64,000 nucleotides of DNA, from the NCBI RefSeq assembly GCF_019972315.1, contig NZ_BLIZ01000001.1, positions 1,500,513 to 1,564,512 of the forward strand, written 5' to 3'. Origin of the DNA: Geobacter sp. AOG1 (GTDB taxonomy: Bacteria > Desulfobacterota > Desulfuromonadia > Geobacterales > Geobacteraceae). How positions within the stretch are numbered: the first letter of the stretch is position 1; every line of letters starts with the position of its first letter. A program made the position numbers and the translations under genes. The notes under the pieces were generated by a model. It had not been told where the DNA came from. It ran no database searches and worked only from the letters and a program-made list of their open reading frames with translations. Positions 49,581-60,578 of this stretch are shown piece after piece.

Positions 49581-51550
49581 TGGACCGCCGGGAAAAATGG
49601 ACAAAGGTCCGCATCAGGCTCATCGGGAGCCTGTTTGTCGGCGCCTTTGCCATCGTCTCGGCGCGTGCAGTCTACCTGCAAGTGGTCAAGAAAGACCAGC
49701 TTCTGAAGCTGGCGGAGAAGCAGCACCAGAAAATTGTCCAGCTTACTCCGGGTAGGGGGGATATCTACGATCGCAACAAGGCCCCCCTGGCGGTATCGGT
49801 GGAGATGGACTCCTGTTTTGCGGAACCGCGCAGCATCGAGGATATTCCCGCTGCGGCTGCCCATCTGGCCCCCATTCTCGGAGTCAGTCGCGACGAACTG
49901 CTGAAAAAGATGCGGGGGAGCAAGAATTTTGCCTGGTTGCAGCGTCAGGTGACACCGGAAACGGCCCAGAAGGTCCGCGACCTCGAGATCGAGGGGATCG
50001 GTTTCGTCAAGGAGAGCAAGCGCTTTTACCCCAACGCGGAGATTGCCGCCCATGTCATCGGCTTTACCGGCATGGATCCCGCCGGGCTGGAGGGGGTCGA
50101 ACTGAAATACAATTCCACCATCCTCGGCAATACCGGCTATCTCGTGACCGAGCGGGATGCGCTGGGGCGTGATGTGGCGCTCAAGGGGATGGTTGTGAAG
50201 AAGGCGTCCAAGGGGCAGAATGTTACCCTGACCCTGGACAAGAACATCCAGTATCTGGCGGAAAAGGAGCTGGCCAAGGCGGTTCTGGAAAGCCGCGCCA
50301 AGGCGGGGATCGCCCTGGTGATGGAACCGCAGACCGGCAAGATACTGGCGTTGGCCAACTACCCCAATTTCAATCCGAACTCGTACTCTAAATTCGGTCC
50401 GCAGCAACTGCGCGACCGGGCCGTCGCCGACAGCTTCGAGCCGGGTTCCACCTTCAAGGTTTTCCTTGTTGCCGCCGCCCTGGAAGAGAAGGTCGTTACC
50501 CCCCGTGATGGCTTCAACTGCGAAAACGGCAGTTACAACATCGGCGGGCGCACCATCCACGACACCCATCGTTATGGACGGCTCAGTGTGGCTGAGGTGC
50601 TCAAGTACTCGAGTAATATCGGCGCTGCCAAGATCGGGGCGCGCCTCGGTCCGGAGCGTCTCTACAACTACCTGCGAAATTTCGGCTTTGGCGAGCGAAG
50701 TGGTCTTGACCTCCCCGGCGAGGCGAGTGGCTACCTGCGAGGCCGTACCCAGTGGTTTGGGGTGGACCTTGCGACCATCTCCTTCGGTCAGGGAGTTTCG
50801 GCCAATGCGGTGCAGATTGCCACAGCCATCTCGGCGATCGCCAATGGCGGGGTCCTGATGAAGCCGTACGTAGTGGAAAAGATCAGCGACGATAACGGCA
50901 CAGTGCTCCAGCAGATGACCCCTCAGGTCCGGCAACGGGTCGTATCGCCGGAAGTGGCTCGTACCGTTGCCAAGATGCTGGAAGGGGTCACCCTCCCCGG
51001 AGGGACCGGCACAAATGCGGCAGTGGACGGTTACGGCGTCGCAGGGAAGACCGGCACCGCCCAGAAAGTCGATCCCGTCACCCACGGCTACTCGGTTGAC
51101 AAGCGGACCGCTTCCTTTGTCGGCTTCGTTCCCGTCGATAATCCGCGCCTGACCATCCTGGTTGTCGTGGACGAGCCGAAAACCAGCCCCTACGGTGGGG
51201 TGGTCGCAGCTCCGGCATTCCGGGCCATAGCGCAGCAATCTCTTTGCTACCTGAGGATTCCGCCTGAAAAAGAGCTGAAGAACAAGCCGGAGCGCATCGA
51301 GGTGAAGAGCCCGGCTGTCGAAGAGCAGCAAGCCATGGCGGCCGAAGGGACCATCGCGGAGGCGGGCGAAGGTGCGGTCATGCCCAATTTCAGGGGAATG
51401 AGCATGCGGCAGGTGATGCAGACCATGGAGAAGCGGGGGTTGAACGTAAAGCTGCTGGGGAGCGGCCGGGCCACCGAGCAGAATCCACCGCCGGGACGCC
51501 GGGTCGGGCCAAGTGAACCGGTCTGGATCAAGTTCGCCCCGGCGGCTTGA
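49577..51550 (+). CDS. ftsI: Septal peptidoglycan transpeptidase FtsI (PBP3) with C-terminal PASTA domain
   Basis: 657 aa. One N-terminal membrane helix, PBP dimer domain (GRGDIYDRNKAPLAVS), then the transpeptidase: SxxK in FEPGSTFKVF (about 298-301), SxN in YSSNIGAAK and KTG in AGKTGTAQK. A single PASTA domain closes the protein (about 600-655: VMPNFRGMSMRQVMQTMEKR, in part). PASTA repeats are more common in Gram-positive FtsI/SpoVD but occur in this lineage. Makes septal cross-links with FtsW. Confidence 0.96.
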   Translation: MMDRREKWTKVRIRLIGSLFVGAFAIVSARAVYLQVVKKDQLLKLAEKQHQKIVQLTPGRGDIYDRNKAPLAVSVEMDSCFAEPRSIEDIPAAAAHLAPILGVSRDELLKKMRGSKNFAWLQRQVTPETAQKVRDLEIEGIGFVKESKRFYPNAEIAAHVIGFTGMDPAGLEGVELKYNSTILGNTGYLVTERDALGRDVALKGMVVKKASKGQNVTLTLDKNIQYLAEKELAKAVLESRAKAGIALVMEPQTGKILALANYPNFNPNSYSKFGPQQLRDRAVADSFEPGSTFKVFLVAAALEEKVVTPRDGFNCENGSYNIGGRTIHDTHRYGRLSVAEVLKYSSNIGAAKIGARLGPERLYNYLRNFGFGERSGLDLPGEASGYLRGRTQWFGVDLATISFGQGVSANAVQIATAISAIANGGVLMKPYVVEKISDDNGTVLQQMTPQVRQRVVSPEVARTVAKMLEGVTLPGGTGTNAAVDGYGVAGKTGTAQKVDPVTHGYSVDKRTASFVGFVPVDNPRLTILVVVDEPKTSPYGGVVAAPAFRAIAQQSLCYLRIPPEKELKNKPERIEVKSPAVEEQQAMAAEGTIAEAGEGAVMPNFRGMSMRQVMQTMEKRGLNVKLLGSGRATEQNPPPGRRVGPSEPVWIKFAPAA

Positions 51551-51563
51551 GGAGTTGCTGACG

Positions 51564-51611
51564 ATGAAAAACCGTACCAACAGTTATCGAAAGAGGCCAC
51601 AATGCTGCTGA
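51564..51611 (+). CDS. Possible 15-codon leader peptide before murE
   Basis: ATG at 51564, preceded at 10 bases by GGAG, reads MKNRTNSYRKRPQCC and stops at 51611, overlapping the murE start (51602) in another frame. Translational coupling is possible. It may be chance: the frame is short and basic with no hydrophobic signal. Confidence 0.25.
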   Translation: MKNRTNSYRKRPQCC

Positions 51612-53125
51612 GTGAATTGCTTACATCGACCACACCGCTCGCAACGGGCGGCACCGTGGCACTGGAGATCCAGGGGCTGTGCTATGATTCCCGTCAGGTA
51701 AAGCCCGGGGGTCTCTTTTTCGCATTAAAGGGGGTGGCATCCGACGGTCATCGCTTCATAGATACCGCACTGCGTGCAGGTGCGGCGGCTGTGGTGCTGG
51801 AAGACGAAGCGTTCGCACCGGCAGGGGCGAGTTGGGTAAAAGTGGCCGATGCCCGGCTGGCCATGGCCAGAATGGCAGCCGTTTTTTACGGCAACCCGAC
51901 CGATGCCGTTCCCCTCATAGGTATCACCGGCACCAACGGCAAAACCACCACCACCTACCTGGTGGAGGCGATTCTTGCCGAGGCAGACATTCCTGCCGCC
52001 GTGCTTGGCACCATCAGCTACCGGTTCCGGGAGCGGATCATCCCTTCCTCCCACACGACACCGGAATCGGTGGACCTGCAACGGATGCTCCGGGATGTGG
52101 CGGATATGGGGGCGAAAAGCGTGGTGATGGAGGTTTCGTCCCATGCCTTGGAGCAACGCCGGGTAGACGGATGCCGGTTCGATGTCGGGGTCTTCACCAA
52201 CCTTACCCGGGATCACCTGGATTATCATCGCACCATGGAATCCTATCTGGCGAGCAAGCAGCGCCTCTTTGGCGAGTTGCTCGTTCCCGACCAGGTGAAA
52301 CCGAAACGGCGGGCGGTTGTCAACCTCGATGACAGCTATGGCAGCCAGGTGGCAGCGGTGACTGCCTGCCCGGTAATCGGCTACGGTCTTGGCGCCGCTG
52401 CGCAGGTGACGGCCAGGGATATCTCCTTTACCGTCGACGGCATCAGCGGCACGCTCGTGACGCCGGCCGGGGAAATTACCTTCCGGTCCGCGCTGCTCGG
52501 TCGCTTCAATCTCTACAACATCCTGGCGGCGGTTGGCGCCGGGGTGGCCCTCGATCTTCCGCTGACCGCCATCAGGAACGGCATCGAACGGCACGCCAGC
52601 GTTCCAGGAAGACTGGAGCGGGTCGCCAACGACCGGGGTGTTGCCTTGCTCGTGGATTACGCTCATACCGGTGACGCCCTTGAGAACGTGCTTCGCACGA
52701 TAACGGAGCTGGCCGAAGGGCGGATCATAACGGTCTTCGGCTGCGGCGGGGACCGTGACCGCGGGAAACGGCCAGTAATGGGGGAGATCGCCGGGCGGTA
52801 CAGTGATCTTGCCATCGTTACCTCCGATAATCCCCGTACCGAAGAGCCGGCTGCCATCCTTGCCGAGGTGCGTCAGGGAATCCTGCCGCTCGGTCTGCGG
52901 GAATACGCACCGTCCGAGGTAGCGGGGGGGATTACGGAAAAGGGCTTCTGCACCGTCGAAAACCGCCGTGAAGCTATCAAGCTGGCGGTCCGGCTTGCCC
53001 GTCCCCGTGATATCGTCCTTCTGGCGGGCAAGGGGCATGAGGATTACCAGATCATCGGTACGAAGAAACACCACTTCGATGACCGGGAAGAGGCCGCACA
53101 CGCCTTCGCCGAGATAGGGAACTAG
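51602..53125 (+). CDS. murE: UDP-MurNAc-L-alanyl-D-glutamate--meso-diaminopimelate ligase
   Basis: 507 aa. ATP loop [15 protein letters not shown] (about 110-124), carbamoylated-Lys region LTRDHLDYHRTMESY, and SDNPRTEEPAAIL, where the DNPR motif specifies meso-diaminopimelate, not lysine. Third cytoplasmic ligase of peptidoglycan synthesis. The start has AGAGG upstream. Confidence 0.97.
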   Translation: MLLSELLTSTTPLATGGTVALEIQGLCYDSRQVKPGGLFFALKGVASDGHRFIDTALRAGAAAVVLEDEAFAPAGASWVKVADARLAMARMAAVFYGNPTDAVPLIGITGTNGKTTTTYLVEAILAEADIPAAVLGTISYRFRERIIPSSHTTPESVDLQRMLRDVADMGAKSVVMEVSSHALEQRRVDGCRFDVGVFTNLTRDHLDYHRTMESYLASKQRLFGELLVPDQVKPKRRAVVNLDDSYGSQVAAVTACPVIGYGLGAAAQVTARDISFTVDGISGTLVTPAGEITFRSALLGRFNLYNILAAVGAGVALDLPLTAIRNGIERHASVPGRLERVANDRGVALLVDYAHTGDALENVLRTITELAEGRIITVFGCGGDRDRGKRPVMGEIAGRYSDLAIVTSDNPRTEEPAAILAEVRQGILPLGLREYAPSEVAGGITEKGFCTVENRREAIKLAVRLARPRDIVLLAGKGHEDYQIIGTKKHHFDDREEAAHAFAEIGN

Positions 53126-53127
53126 GG

Positions 53128-54531
53128 ATGTTCAAGGTCGAGGAAATAGCCCGGGCTACCGGCGGCACCATCAACGGATCGATGCCGGTCGAAGTCTTCG
53201 GCGTTTCCACCGATTCGCGGACGGTAAAGGCCGGCGAGTTGTTCATCCCCCTGCGTGGTGAACGGTTTGACGGCCACGATTATATGGATGCGGCGGTCGA
53301 GCGGGGATGTTCGGTGCTGCTGGCCGACACGACGTGGCTGGCAGAGCACCCGCTGCCTGCGGGAGTCTGCTGCATCGCCGTGGCTGATACCCTGCGCGCT
53401 CTTGGCGATTTGGCAGCGTTTTACCGGCGGCGTTTCTCCGTCCCGCTGGTCGGCGTGACCGGGAGTAATGGCAAGACCACTACAAAGGAGATGCTGGCAG
53501 CCATCCTTTCCCTTACCGGTGAAGGTCTCAAGACGAGTGGCAACCTGAACAACCTGATCGGCCTCCCTCAGATGCTCCTGCAGCTGACCCCCGCCCATCG
53601 CTGGGGGGTACTGGAGATGGGGATGAGCGAGCCGGGAGAGATTGCCCGGCTGGCGGAGATCACGGCCCCGCATGTCGGGGTTATTACCAACGCGTTTCCC
53701 GCCCACCTGGAAACCATGGGAAGCGTCGATGCGGTGGCTCGCGCCAAGGGAGAGCTGTTCATGGGCTTGGCGGAGGGCTCAGTTGCCGTTTACAACGCCG
53801 ATGATGCCCGCATTGCCGCACTGCCGGTCCCTGCCGGCGTAACGCGTCTGTCCTTCGGTCTGCACGGGGCGGACGTGACTGCCGTCCAGATCGAGGGGCG
53901 CGGCCGGCATGGCCAGCAGTTCGTCCTCCAGCTACCCGAAGCATCCATGACGGTCACCCTGAGGGCTTACGGCCGGCATAACATTTATAATGCCCTTGCG
54001 GCAGCGGCAGCGGCCGTTGCCCTGGGTATCGGCCCGGCGCTGATCCGCGAAGGGCTCGAGACCTTCACCCCCTACGACAAACGCTTCAAGGTGGAAGAGG
54101 TCGATGGCGTCGTCCTCATCGATGACAGCTACAATGCCAATCCTGCTTCCATGGCCGCGGCACTCGTGACCTTGCAGGAGTTGAAGGAAGAGGGGCGTGC
54201 CGTGGCGGTGCTCGGCGACATGCTGGAACTTGGAACGGATACCGGTCAGTCCCATCAGGATGTGGGGCGCCTGGCAGCCGGTTGTGTCGACCGCCTGTAT
54301 CTGGTGGGGGGGATGGCCGAGGTTGTTGCGTCGGGAGCCATAGCAGCAGGTCTTGCCGAGGAGCAGATCATCGTAGCTCCCACCCATGACAAGCTCATTG
54401 CCGACCTTGCGCGGAGAACGCTTCCCGGTGATGTCATTTTGGTCAAGGGGTCACGCGGCATGCGCATGGAGCGGGTAGCCGACGCCATCAGGAACAGCTT
54501 CGAAACTGCAGACGGGAAGGGGACAACCTGA
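53128..54531 (+). CDS. murF: UDP-MurNAc-tripeptide--D-alanyl-D-alanine ligase
   Basis: 467 aa, two bases after the murE stop. Mur ligase ATP loop [19 protein letters not shown] (about 108-126), NLNNLIGLP, and the C-terminal substrate block [15 protein letters not shown]. Adds D-Ala-D-Ala to complete the UDP-linked pentapeptide. Stop overlaps the mraY start by one base (TGATG). Confidence 0.97.
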   Translation: MFKVEEIARATGGTINGSMPVEVFGVSTDSRTVKAGELFIPLRGERFDGHDYMDAAVERGCSVLLADTTWLAEHPLPAGVCCIAVADTLRALGDLAAFYRRRFSVPLVGVTGSNGKTTTKEMLAAILSLTGEGLKTSGNLNNLIGLPQMLLQLTPAHRWGVLEMGMSEPGEIARLAEITAPHVGVITNAFPAHLETMGSVDAVARAKGELFMGLAEGSVAVYNADDARIAALPVPAGVTRLSFGLHGADVTAVQIEGRGRHGQQFVLQLPEASMTVTLRAYGRHNIYNALAAAAAAVALGIGPALIREGLETFTPYDKRFKVEEVDGVVLIDDSYNANPASMAAALVTLQELKEEGRAVAVLGDMLELGTDTGQSHQDVGRLAAGCVDRLYLVGGMAEVVASGAIAAGLAEEQIIVAPTHDKLIADLARRTLPGDVILVKGSRGMRMERVADAIRNSFETADGKGTT

Positions 54532-55607
54532 TGCTTTACCATCTGCTCTATCCGCTGGCCTCCAGTGTCAAGCTGTTCAACGTGTTCAAATACCTCACCT
54601 TCCGGACCATCTACGCCATGATCACCGCCCTGATCGTCTCCTTCATCATCGGGCCATGGATCATACGAAAGCTGGAGGCGTTGCAGGCCCGTCAGGTAAT
54701 CCGGACCGACGGTCCCGAGTCCCACCTCAAGAAGGCAGGGACCCCTACCATGGGGGGGGCGCTCATCCTGACGGCAATCATCGTTCCCACGTTGCTCTGG
54801 GCAGACCTGCGGAACGTTTTCATCTGGCTGACCCTGCTGGTTATTGTCGGCTACGGCCTGATCGGTTTCGTCGACGACTACAAAAAGGTGGTGGAAAAGG
54901 ACCCGAAAGGGCTGTCACCGCGCCAGAAGATGTTCTGGCAGATACTCATTGCCGGTGCAGTGGGGATCATCCTCTATATGCTCCCCGGATTCTCCAGCGA
55001 GGTCTATTTCCCGTTCTTCAAGCGACTCCATCCCGACCTGGGGATAGTGTACATCGCATTCGCCACCATCGTCATCGTCGGGGCGAGCAATGCGGTCAAC
55101 CTGACCGACGGATTGGACGGCCTGGCCATTGGACCGGTGGCGCTTAATGCCGGAACCTATATGCTCTTCTGCTACATCGCCGGCAACGCGCGACTTTCCA
55201 ATTATCTGCAAATCCCCTATGTAGCGGGAAGCGGGGAACTGGCGGTACTATGCGGGGCGATGGTCGGGGCCGGCCTCGGGTTCCTCTGGTACAACTCCTA
55301 TCCTGCCGAGGTCTTCATGGGGGACGTGGGTTCCCTGCCGCTGGGTGGGGCCCTGGGGACCCTGGCGGTCATCACCAAGCAGGAGATCCTCCTGGTCATC
55401 GTCGGCGGCGTATTCGTGATCGAGGCGCTGTCGGTCATCTTTCAGGTAGGTTCGTACAAATACCGAGGCAAGCGGATTTTCCGGATGGCGCCGATCCACC
55501 ACCACTTCGAGCTGAAGGGGGTGGCGGAGCCGAAGATCATCGTCCGGTTCTGGATCATCACGATTATACTGGCGCTGGTGGCAATATCTACCTTGAAAAT
55601 GCGGTAA
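54531..55607 (+). CDS. mraY: Phospho-MurNAc-pentapeptide transferase
   Basis: 358 aa, ten membrane helices. [14 protein letters not shown] (about 64-77), [16 protein letters not shown], the catalytic [16 protein letters not shown] (about 185-200) and [10 protein letters not shown] (about 321-330) are all present. Transfers phospho-MurNAc-pentapeptide to undecaprenyl phosphate to make lipid I at the inner membrane. Confidence 0.98.
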   Translation: MLYHLLYPLASSVKLFNVFKYLTFRTIYAMITALIVSFIIGPWIIRKLEALQARQVIRTDGPESHLKKAGTPTMGGALILTAIIVPTLLWADLRNVFIWLTLLVIVGYGLIGFVDDYKKVVEKDPKGLSPRQKMFWQILIAGAVGIILYMLPGFSSEVYFPFFKRLHPDLGIVYIAFATIVIVGASNAVNLTDGLDGLAIGPVALNAGTYMLFCYIAGNARLSNYLQIPYVAGSGELAVLCGAMVGAGLGFLWYNSYPAEVFMGDVGSLPLGGALGTLAVITKQEILLVIVGGVFVIEALSVIFQVGSYKYRGKRIFRMAPIHHHFELKGVAEPKIIVRFWIITIILALVAISTLKMR

Positions 55608-55611
55608 CGTT

Positions 55612-56985
55612 ATGGATCTGAGAGGCAAAAACATCCTTGTTGTCGGTTTGGCCCGCACAGGTGTTGCGGTAGTCCGCTTCCTGGTCCGCCAGGGCGCACG
55701 GGTGACCGTTACCGACATGAAGGGAGAGGCGGAACTCTCTTCCTGGCTGGAGAAGCTTGCCGGCCTGCCGGTGGTGCTGGAACTGGGTAAGCATGACGAG
55801 GAGAGTTTCCGCACGGCCGACCTGATCGTGGTGAGCCCGGGGGTGCCGATGGATATCAAGCCGCTCCTGCTTGCCCGTGACGCGGGAAGGGCGATCGTGA
55901 GCGAAGTGGAACTGGCGAGCCGGTTCATCACTGCTCCCATCGCGGCCATTACCGGTACCAACGGCAAGACCACCACCACGACCCTGACGGGGGAGATATT
56001 CAAGGCGGCCGGCTTTGCCACCTTCGTCGGCGGCAACATCGGCAACCCCCTTATCGAAGCGGTGGAACCTGCATCCCCTGAAGCAGAGACAAATACGTAT
56101 GAGCGGGTGGTGGTGGAACTCTCCTCCTTCCAGCTGGAGGGGATCGAGCGGTTCCGGCCGCGGGTGGCGGTGCTTCTCAATATCACCGAGGACCACCTGG
56201 ACCGCTACGCCACGTTCCAGGAGTACATCGACGCCAAGGTGCGGATATTCATGAATCAGACTGGCGAAGATTTTGCGGTGCTCAATGTGGACGACCCGCT
56301 GGTCGCTGCCTGCGCAGATCGTCTGGCGGCGCGGGTGGTGCCGACGAGTCAGCGGCGGGAACTGCCGGAAGGGCTCTTCCACCGGGACGGTGTCATAACC
56401 TTCCGCTGGGAGGGACGGGAAGAGCGGTTTCCCACCGCTGGCTATCTTCTCCAAGGGGTCCACAACATCGAGAATATCATGGCCGCGCTGGCGACGGCGC
56501 TCCTCATGGGGTGCGACGCCGCTACCTGCCAGACTGCAATCACCGCATTCCGCGGCCTTCCCCACCGAATGGAACTGGTCCGGACGGTGAACGGGGTTCC
56601 CTGGTACGAAGACAGCAAGGCGACCAATGTGGGGAGCGTGGAGAAGGCGCTGGCCAGCTTCGAGAACATCACCCTCATCGCGGGGGGAAAGGACAAGGGG
56701 GGCTCCTATGCGCCCCTGGCGGAACTCGTCCGGTCCCGGGTGCGGCACATGGTGCTGATCGGCGAGGCAAAGGAGCGGATTGCCCGGGAACTGGGGGACC
56801 TGACCGACACGCACATGGCGTCATCCCTTGAAGAGGCGGTACAGGCGGCTGCGTCGTTGACTGAACGGGGAGGGGTCGTCCTCTTTTCCCCCGCCTGTTC
56901 CAGTTTCGACATGTTCCGTGACTACGAGGAGCGGGCCGAGCGGTACAAGGCGCTGGTTCGCGCGCTGGAGGAGAAACGGTGCTGA
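55612..56985 (+). CDS. murD: UDP-MurNAc-L-alanine--D-glutamate ligase
   Basis: 457 aa. N-terminal Rossmann domain ([18 protein letters not shown]), ATP loop [19 protein letters not shown] (about 112-130), [16 protein letters not shown] with the Lys-region, and late [20 protein letters not shown]-like [18 protein letters not shown]. Adds D-glutamate. Its stop overlaps the ftsW GTG start by 7 bp. Confidence 0.97.
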   Translation: MDLRGKNILVVGLARTGVAVVRFLVRQGARVTVTDMKGEAELSSWLEKLAGLPVVLELGKHDEESFRTADLIVVSPGVPMDIKPLLLARDAGRAIVSEVELASRFITAPIAAITGTNGKTTTTTLTGEIFKAAGFATFVGGNIGNPLIEAVEPASPEAETNTYERVVVELSSFQLEGIERFRPRVAVLLNITEDHLDRYATFQEYIDAKVRIFMNQTGEDFAVLNVDDPLVAACADRLAARVVPTSQRRELPEGLFHRDGVITFRWEGREERFPTAGYLLQGVHNIENIMAALATALLMGCDAATCQTAITAFRGLPHRMELVRTVNGVPWYEDSKATNVGSVEKALASFENITLIAGGKDKGGSYAPLAELVRSRVRHMVLIGEAKERIARELGDLTDTHMASSLEEAVQAAASLTERGGVVLFSPACSSFDMFRDYEERAERYKALVRALEEKRC

Positions 56986-58085
56986 AGCAGATGGAGCGCT
57001 ACGACCTGGTGATCCTGCTGATGGCGGTTGCCCTCACCTGCTTCGGCGTGGTCATGGTCTATTCCGCGTCATCCATCATGGCGGCGAAAAAATTCCACGA
57101 TGGCTTCTTTTTCCTCAAGCGGCAGGGGCTTTACGCCCTGGTCGGATTCGGCATCATGGCCTTTACGATGACCGTGGACTATGAAAAATGGCGTCGCTGG
57201 GCGGTGCCGGGACTGCTGGGGTGCCTGGTGCTGCTGGTGCTGGTATTCGTACCGGGAATCGGCGGGACCGCCAAGGGGGCTTCGCGTTGGATCCGGCTCC
57301 CGGGCTTCAACTTCCAGCCATCGGAACTGGCCAAGATTGCCCTCATCGTCTACATGGCCTATTCCTTGGACAAACGGCAGGAGAAGGTAAAGTTCTTTGC
57401 CGCCGGCTTCCTCCCCTACATGGTCCTCCTGGCCGGACTGCTCCTCCTGCTCCTGAAGCAGCACGACCTGGGGGCGGCACTGACTCTCGGCATGGTGGCG
57501 ATTGTCATGCTGTTTGCCGCAGGCACGCGGCCCCGTTACATCCTCGGCATGGTGGTGCTGGCGCTGCCGTTCCTCTACTTTCTCGTCATGAACGTAGACT
57601 ATCGGCGCCGCAGGATACTTGCGTATCTCAACCCCTGGGAAGACCCCACCGATTCCGGCTTCCAGATCATCCAGTCGTGGCTCGCCTTCGGCAACGGCGG
57701 CATCCTGGGACAGGGTCTCGGCGAGGGGAAGCAGAAGCTCTTCTATCTGCCCGAAGCCCATACCGACTTCATCCTGTCCGTGGTGGGGGAGGAGCTGGGG
57801 CTCATCGGCGTGCTCATCATCGCCGCCATGTTCCTGCTCCTCGTCAGCAGGGGGGTACGGGTCGCGCTTCAGACCGACAACAATTTCGGCCGGTATCTGG
57901 CGTTCGGCATTGTCACCCTGCTGGGTATCGAGGCGTTCGTGAACATGGGAGTGGTGACCGGACTCCTTCCGACCAAGGGGCTGGCGCTGCCGTTCCTGAG
58001 CTACGGCGGCAGCTCGCTGCTGGTCACCCTGTTCGCGGTGGGGATTCTCCTCAATGTATCGTCGCGGATGCGGGGGACGCCATGA
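56979..58085 (+). CDS. ftsW: Septal peptidoglycan glycosyltransferase FtsW (SEDS family)
   Basis: 368 aa, GTG start inside murD. Ten membrane segments. [21 protein letters not shown] (in part), AGGTRPRY-like [27 protein letters not shown] and ESHTDFI-like [16 protein letters not shown] are SEDS hallmarks; the Asp of the latter loop is the catalytic residue. Works with FtsI. Four-base overlap with murG. Confidence 0.97.
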   Translation: MLKQMERYDLVILLMAVALTCFGVVMVYSASSIMAAKKFHDGFFFLKRQGLYALVGFGIMAFTMTVDYEKWRRWAVPGLLGCLVLLVLVFVPGIGGTAKGASRWIRLPGFNFQPSELAKIALIVYMAYSLDKRQEKVKFFAAGFLPYMVLLAGLLLLLLKQHDLGAALTLGMVAIVMLFAAGTRPRYILGMVVLALPFLYFLVMNVDYRRRRILAYLNPWEDPTDSGFQIIQSWLAFGNGGILGQGLGEGKQKLFYLPEAHTDFILSVVGEELGLIGVLIIAAMFLLLVSRGVRVALQTDNNFGRYLAFGIVTLLGIEAFVNMGVVTGLLPTKGLALPFLSYGGSSLLVTLFAVGILLNVSSRMRGTP

Positions 58086-59167
58086 AACTGATCATTGCCG
58101 GCGGCGGGACCGGCGGGCATCTGTTCCCCGGCATAGCGGTGGCGGAGGAGTTCCTGGCCCGGGATAGTTCGAACGAAGTGCTGTTCGTCGGCACCGAGCG
58201 GGGGATCGAGGCCCGGGTGCTTCCCCGTCTCGGCTACCGGCTGGAACTGATCTCTGCTGCCGGTGTGCGGGGAAAGAGCGGCATTGCCCAGCTGGTCGGC
58301 CTTGCCAAGTTCATGCACGGCTATTCCCAGTCGCGGCAACTGCTCAAGAGCTACCGCCCCGACCTGGTGCTCGGCGTCGGCGGCTACGCTTCGGCCCCCA
58401 TGGTCCTGGCCGCCCGGGGAATGCAGCTACGCCGGTTCATTCACGAGCAGAACGCCATCCCGGGATTGACCAACAAGGCCCTGGCCCGGGTCGCCGAAAA
58501 GACCTTCATCTCCCTGGAGGAGGCACGGAAATTCTTCCCCGAGGGGAAGACCCTCCTGACCGGCAATCCCCTGCGGCGCCAGATTCTGGACGAAGTGGCA
58601 TCTGAGCAACCGGCTGTCGCGGATGAACGGTTCAACCTGCTGGTGTTCGGAGGGAGCCAGGGGGCTCGCAGCATCAACCGGGCGCTCGTCGCAGCCCTTC
58701 CCTACCTGGAGGCACTCCGTGGGGAGCTGGCCATAACTCACCAGACCGGCGAGAACGATTTGGTCGAGGTGCAGGAAGGTTATGAAAGGGCGGGGTTTTC
58801 AGCCGAAGTGGTTCCGTTCATCGACAACATGTCCGCCGCCTATCATCGGGCGGACCTGATTGTCTGCCGGGCCGGGGCGACCACCATCGCCGAGGTGACG
58901 GCCTGCGGCAAAGCGTGTCTCTTCATACCGTTTCCCCACGCCACGGACGACCACCAGCGCAGAAATGCCGAGGCGCTTCTCAAGGAGGGGGCCTGCTTCA
59001 TGTTGCTGGAGCATGAGCTCACTGGTGAGCGACTGGCACAGGAGATCAGCGGGCTGGTCAAAGACCGGGAACGACTGGCGGCAATCGGCAGAAACGCCCG
59101 CAGCCTCAGCCGCCTCGATGCGGCGAAGGTGATAGTGGATGAGATGCTGAAGGCAACGGCGAATTAA
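58082..59167 (+). CDS. murG: Lipid II synthase (UDP-GlcNAc transferase)
   Basis: 361 aa from [23 protein letters not shown]28 glycosyltransferase: the N-terminal Gly loop [11 protein letters not shown] (7-17), [12 protein letters not shown] (about 121-132), the UDP-binding [10 protein letters not shown] and [20 protein letters not shown]. Adds GlcNAc to lipid I on the cytoplasmic face. The start overlaps the ftsW stop by 4 bp. Confidence 0.98.
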   Translation: MKLIIAGGGTGGHLFPGIAVAEEFLARDSSNEVLFVGTERGIEARVLPRLGYRLELISAAGVRGKSGIAQLVGLAKFMHGYSQSRQLLKSYRPDLVLGVGGYASAPMVLAARGMQLRRFIHEQNAIPGLTNKALARVAEKTFISLEEARKFFPEGKTLLTGNPLRRQILDEVASEQPAVADERFNLLVFGGSQGARSINRALVAALPYLEALRGELAITHQTGENDLVEVQEGYERAGFSAEVVPFIDNMSAAYHRADLIVCRAGATTIAEVTACGKACLFIPFPHATDDHQRRNAEALLKEGACFMLLEHELTGERLAQEISGLVKDRERLAAIGRNARSLSRLDAAKVIVDEMLKATAN

Positions 59168-59184
59168 CAGGGATACCCTGTTAA
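59161..59184. repeat. Hairpin at the murG stop with GAATTAACAGGGATA repeat
   Basis: TTAACAGGG (59164-59172), ATA, CCCTGTTAA (59176-59184): a perfect 9-bp stem with a 3-bp loop. The 15-mer GAATTAACAGGGATA is shared exactly with the hisA stop region at 34651. Confidence 0.7.
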
Positions 59185-59198
59185 ACGAGAGGTTCTGT

Positions 59199-60578
59199 AT
59201 GTACGGCAAAATAGAGAAAATCCACTTCGTCGGCATCGGCGGCATCGGCATGAGCGGCATCGCCGAAGTGCTCCTCAACTTGGGGTACAAGGTGTCAGGC
59301 TCGGACCTCCGGCAGTCGGAGATTACCGACCGGCTCGTCTCCCTCGGCGGCGAGATCTTCACGGGCCATGCCCGGGAGAACGTGGCCAACGTGGACGTAG
59401 TGGTGATCTCCAGCGCGGTCCACGACGACAATCCCGAGGTGGTTGAAGCGCGGGAGCGGCTCATCCCGGTCATTCCCCGGGCGGAGATGCTTGCCGAGCT
59501 GATGCGGATGAAGTACGGCATTGCCATCGCCGGCACCCACGGCAAAACCACCACCACCTCCATGGTCTCCACCATCCTCGGCTTTGCCGGGATCGATCCA
59601 ACCATCGTCATCGGCGGACGGCTCGATTCCATCGGGAGCAACGCCAAGCTGGGACAGGGAAAGTTTCTGGTGGCCGAGGCGGACGAGTCGGACGGCTCGT
59701 TTTTGAAGCTCTCCCCCACCATCGCCGTGGTGACCAATATCGATGCCGACCATCTGGATTTTTACAGCGGCATCGGCGAGATAAAAGATACCTTCGTGGA
59801 ATTCATCAACAAGATTCCTTTCTATGGTCTGGCGGTGCTCTGTCTCGACAGCACCAACGTGGCGGACATCATCCCCAAAGTGAAGAAGCGATTCTCCACC
59901 TACGGGCTTTCCAGTCAGGCCGACTTCCGGGCCAGCGACATCCGGCTGGCGGGGAACAGCACCTCCTTCGTCGCCCACTACCGGGGGGAGCGGCTGGGTG
60001 AAGTGTCCTTCAAGATGCCCGGCGCCCACAACGTGCTCAACGCCCTGGCCTGCATTGCCGTGGCCATGGAGCTCAACGTCCCCTTCGAGGTGATCCGGGA
60101 GGGGTTCCGGGATTTCGGCGGGGTGGGACGGCGTTTCCAGATCAAGGGGGAAGGGAAGGGGATCATGGTGGTGGACGATTACGGCCATCATCCTACCGAG
60201 ATCCGTGCCACCCTGGCGGCGGCCAAGGGTGGATGGGGGGAGCGGCGCCTCGTGGTGGCTTTTCAGCCCCACCGCTATACCCGGACCAAGGAGCTGTTCG
60301 ACGATTTCGTCAAGGCGTTTTACGATGCGGACGTGCTGGTTCTGACCGACATCTATCCGGCGGGCGAGCAACCGATCCCGGGGGTTACGGCAGAGGGGCT
60401 GGTTGCTAACATCAAAAAGCACGGCCAGAAGGATGTCACCTATATCGCCGATCGGGAAGCGCTGTGCGATCACCTGCTGCAGGTTCTGAAGCCGGGAGAC
60501 CTCTGTCTCACCCTTGGTGCCGGCAATCTCTGGCAGGTGGGAGAAAAGCTCCTCAAGCGGTTGCAGGAAGATCTTTGA
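59199..60578 (+). CDS. murC: UDP-MurNAc--L-alanine ligase
   Basis: 459 aa. [19 protein letters not shown] (11-29) in the N-terminal domain, ATP loop [19 protein letters not shown] (about 109-127), [14 protein letters not shown], and [10 protein letters not shown] (about 326-335). First amino acid addition to UDP-MurNAc. Follows murG after a 31-bp gap containing a hairpin; AGAGGTT upstream. Confidence 0.98.
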   Translation: MYGKIEKIHFVGIGGIGMSGIAEVLLNLGYKVSGSDLRQSEITDRLVSLGGEIFTGHARENVANVDVVVISSAVHDDNPEVVEARERLIPVIPRAEMLAELMRMKYGIAIAGTHGKTTTTSMVSTILGFAGIDPTIVIGGRLDSIGSNAKLGQGKFLVAEADESDGSFLKLSPTIAVVTNIDADHLDFYSGIGEIKDTFVEFINKIPFYGLAVLCLDSTNVADIIPKVKKRFSTYGLSSQADFRASDIRLAGNSTSFVAHYRGERLGEVSFKMPGAHNVLNALACIAVAMELNVPFEVIREGFRDFGGVGRRFQIKGEGKGIMVVDDYGHHPTEIRATLAAAKGGWGERRLVVAFQPHRYTRTKELFDDFVKAFYDADVLVLTDIYPAGEQPIPGVTAEGLVANIKKHGQKDVTYIADREALCDHLLQVLKPGDLCLTLGAGNLWQVGEKLLKRLQEDL

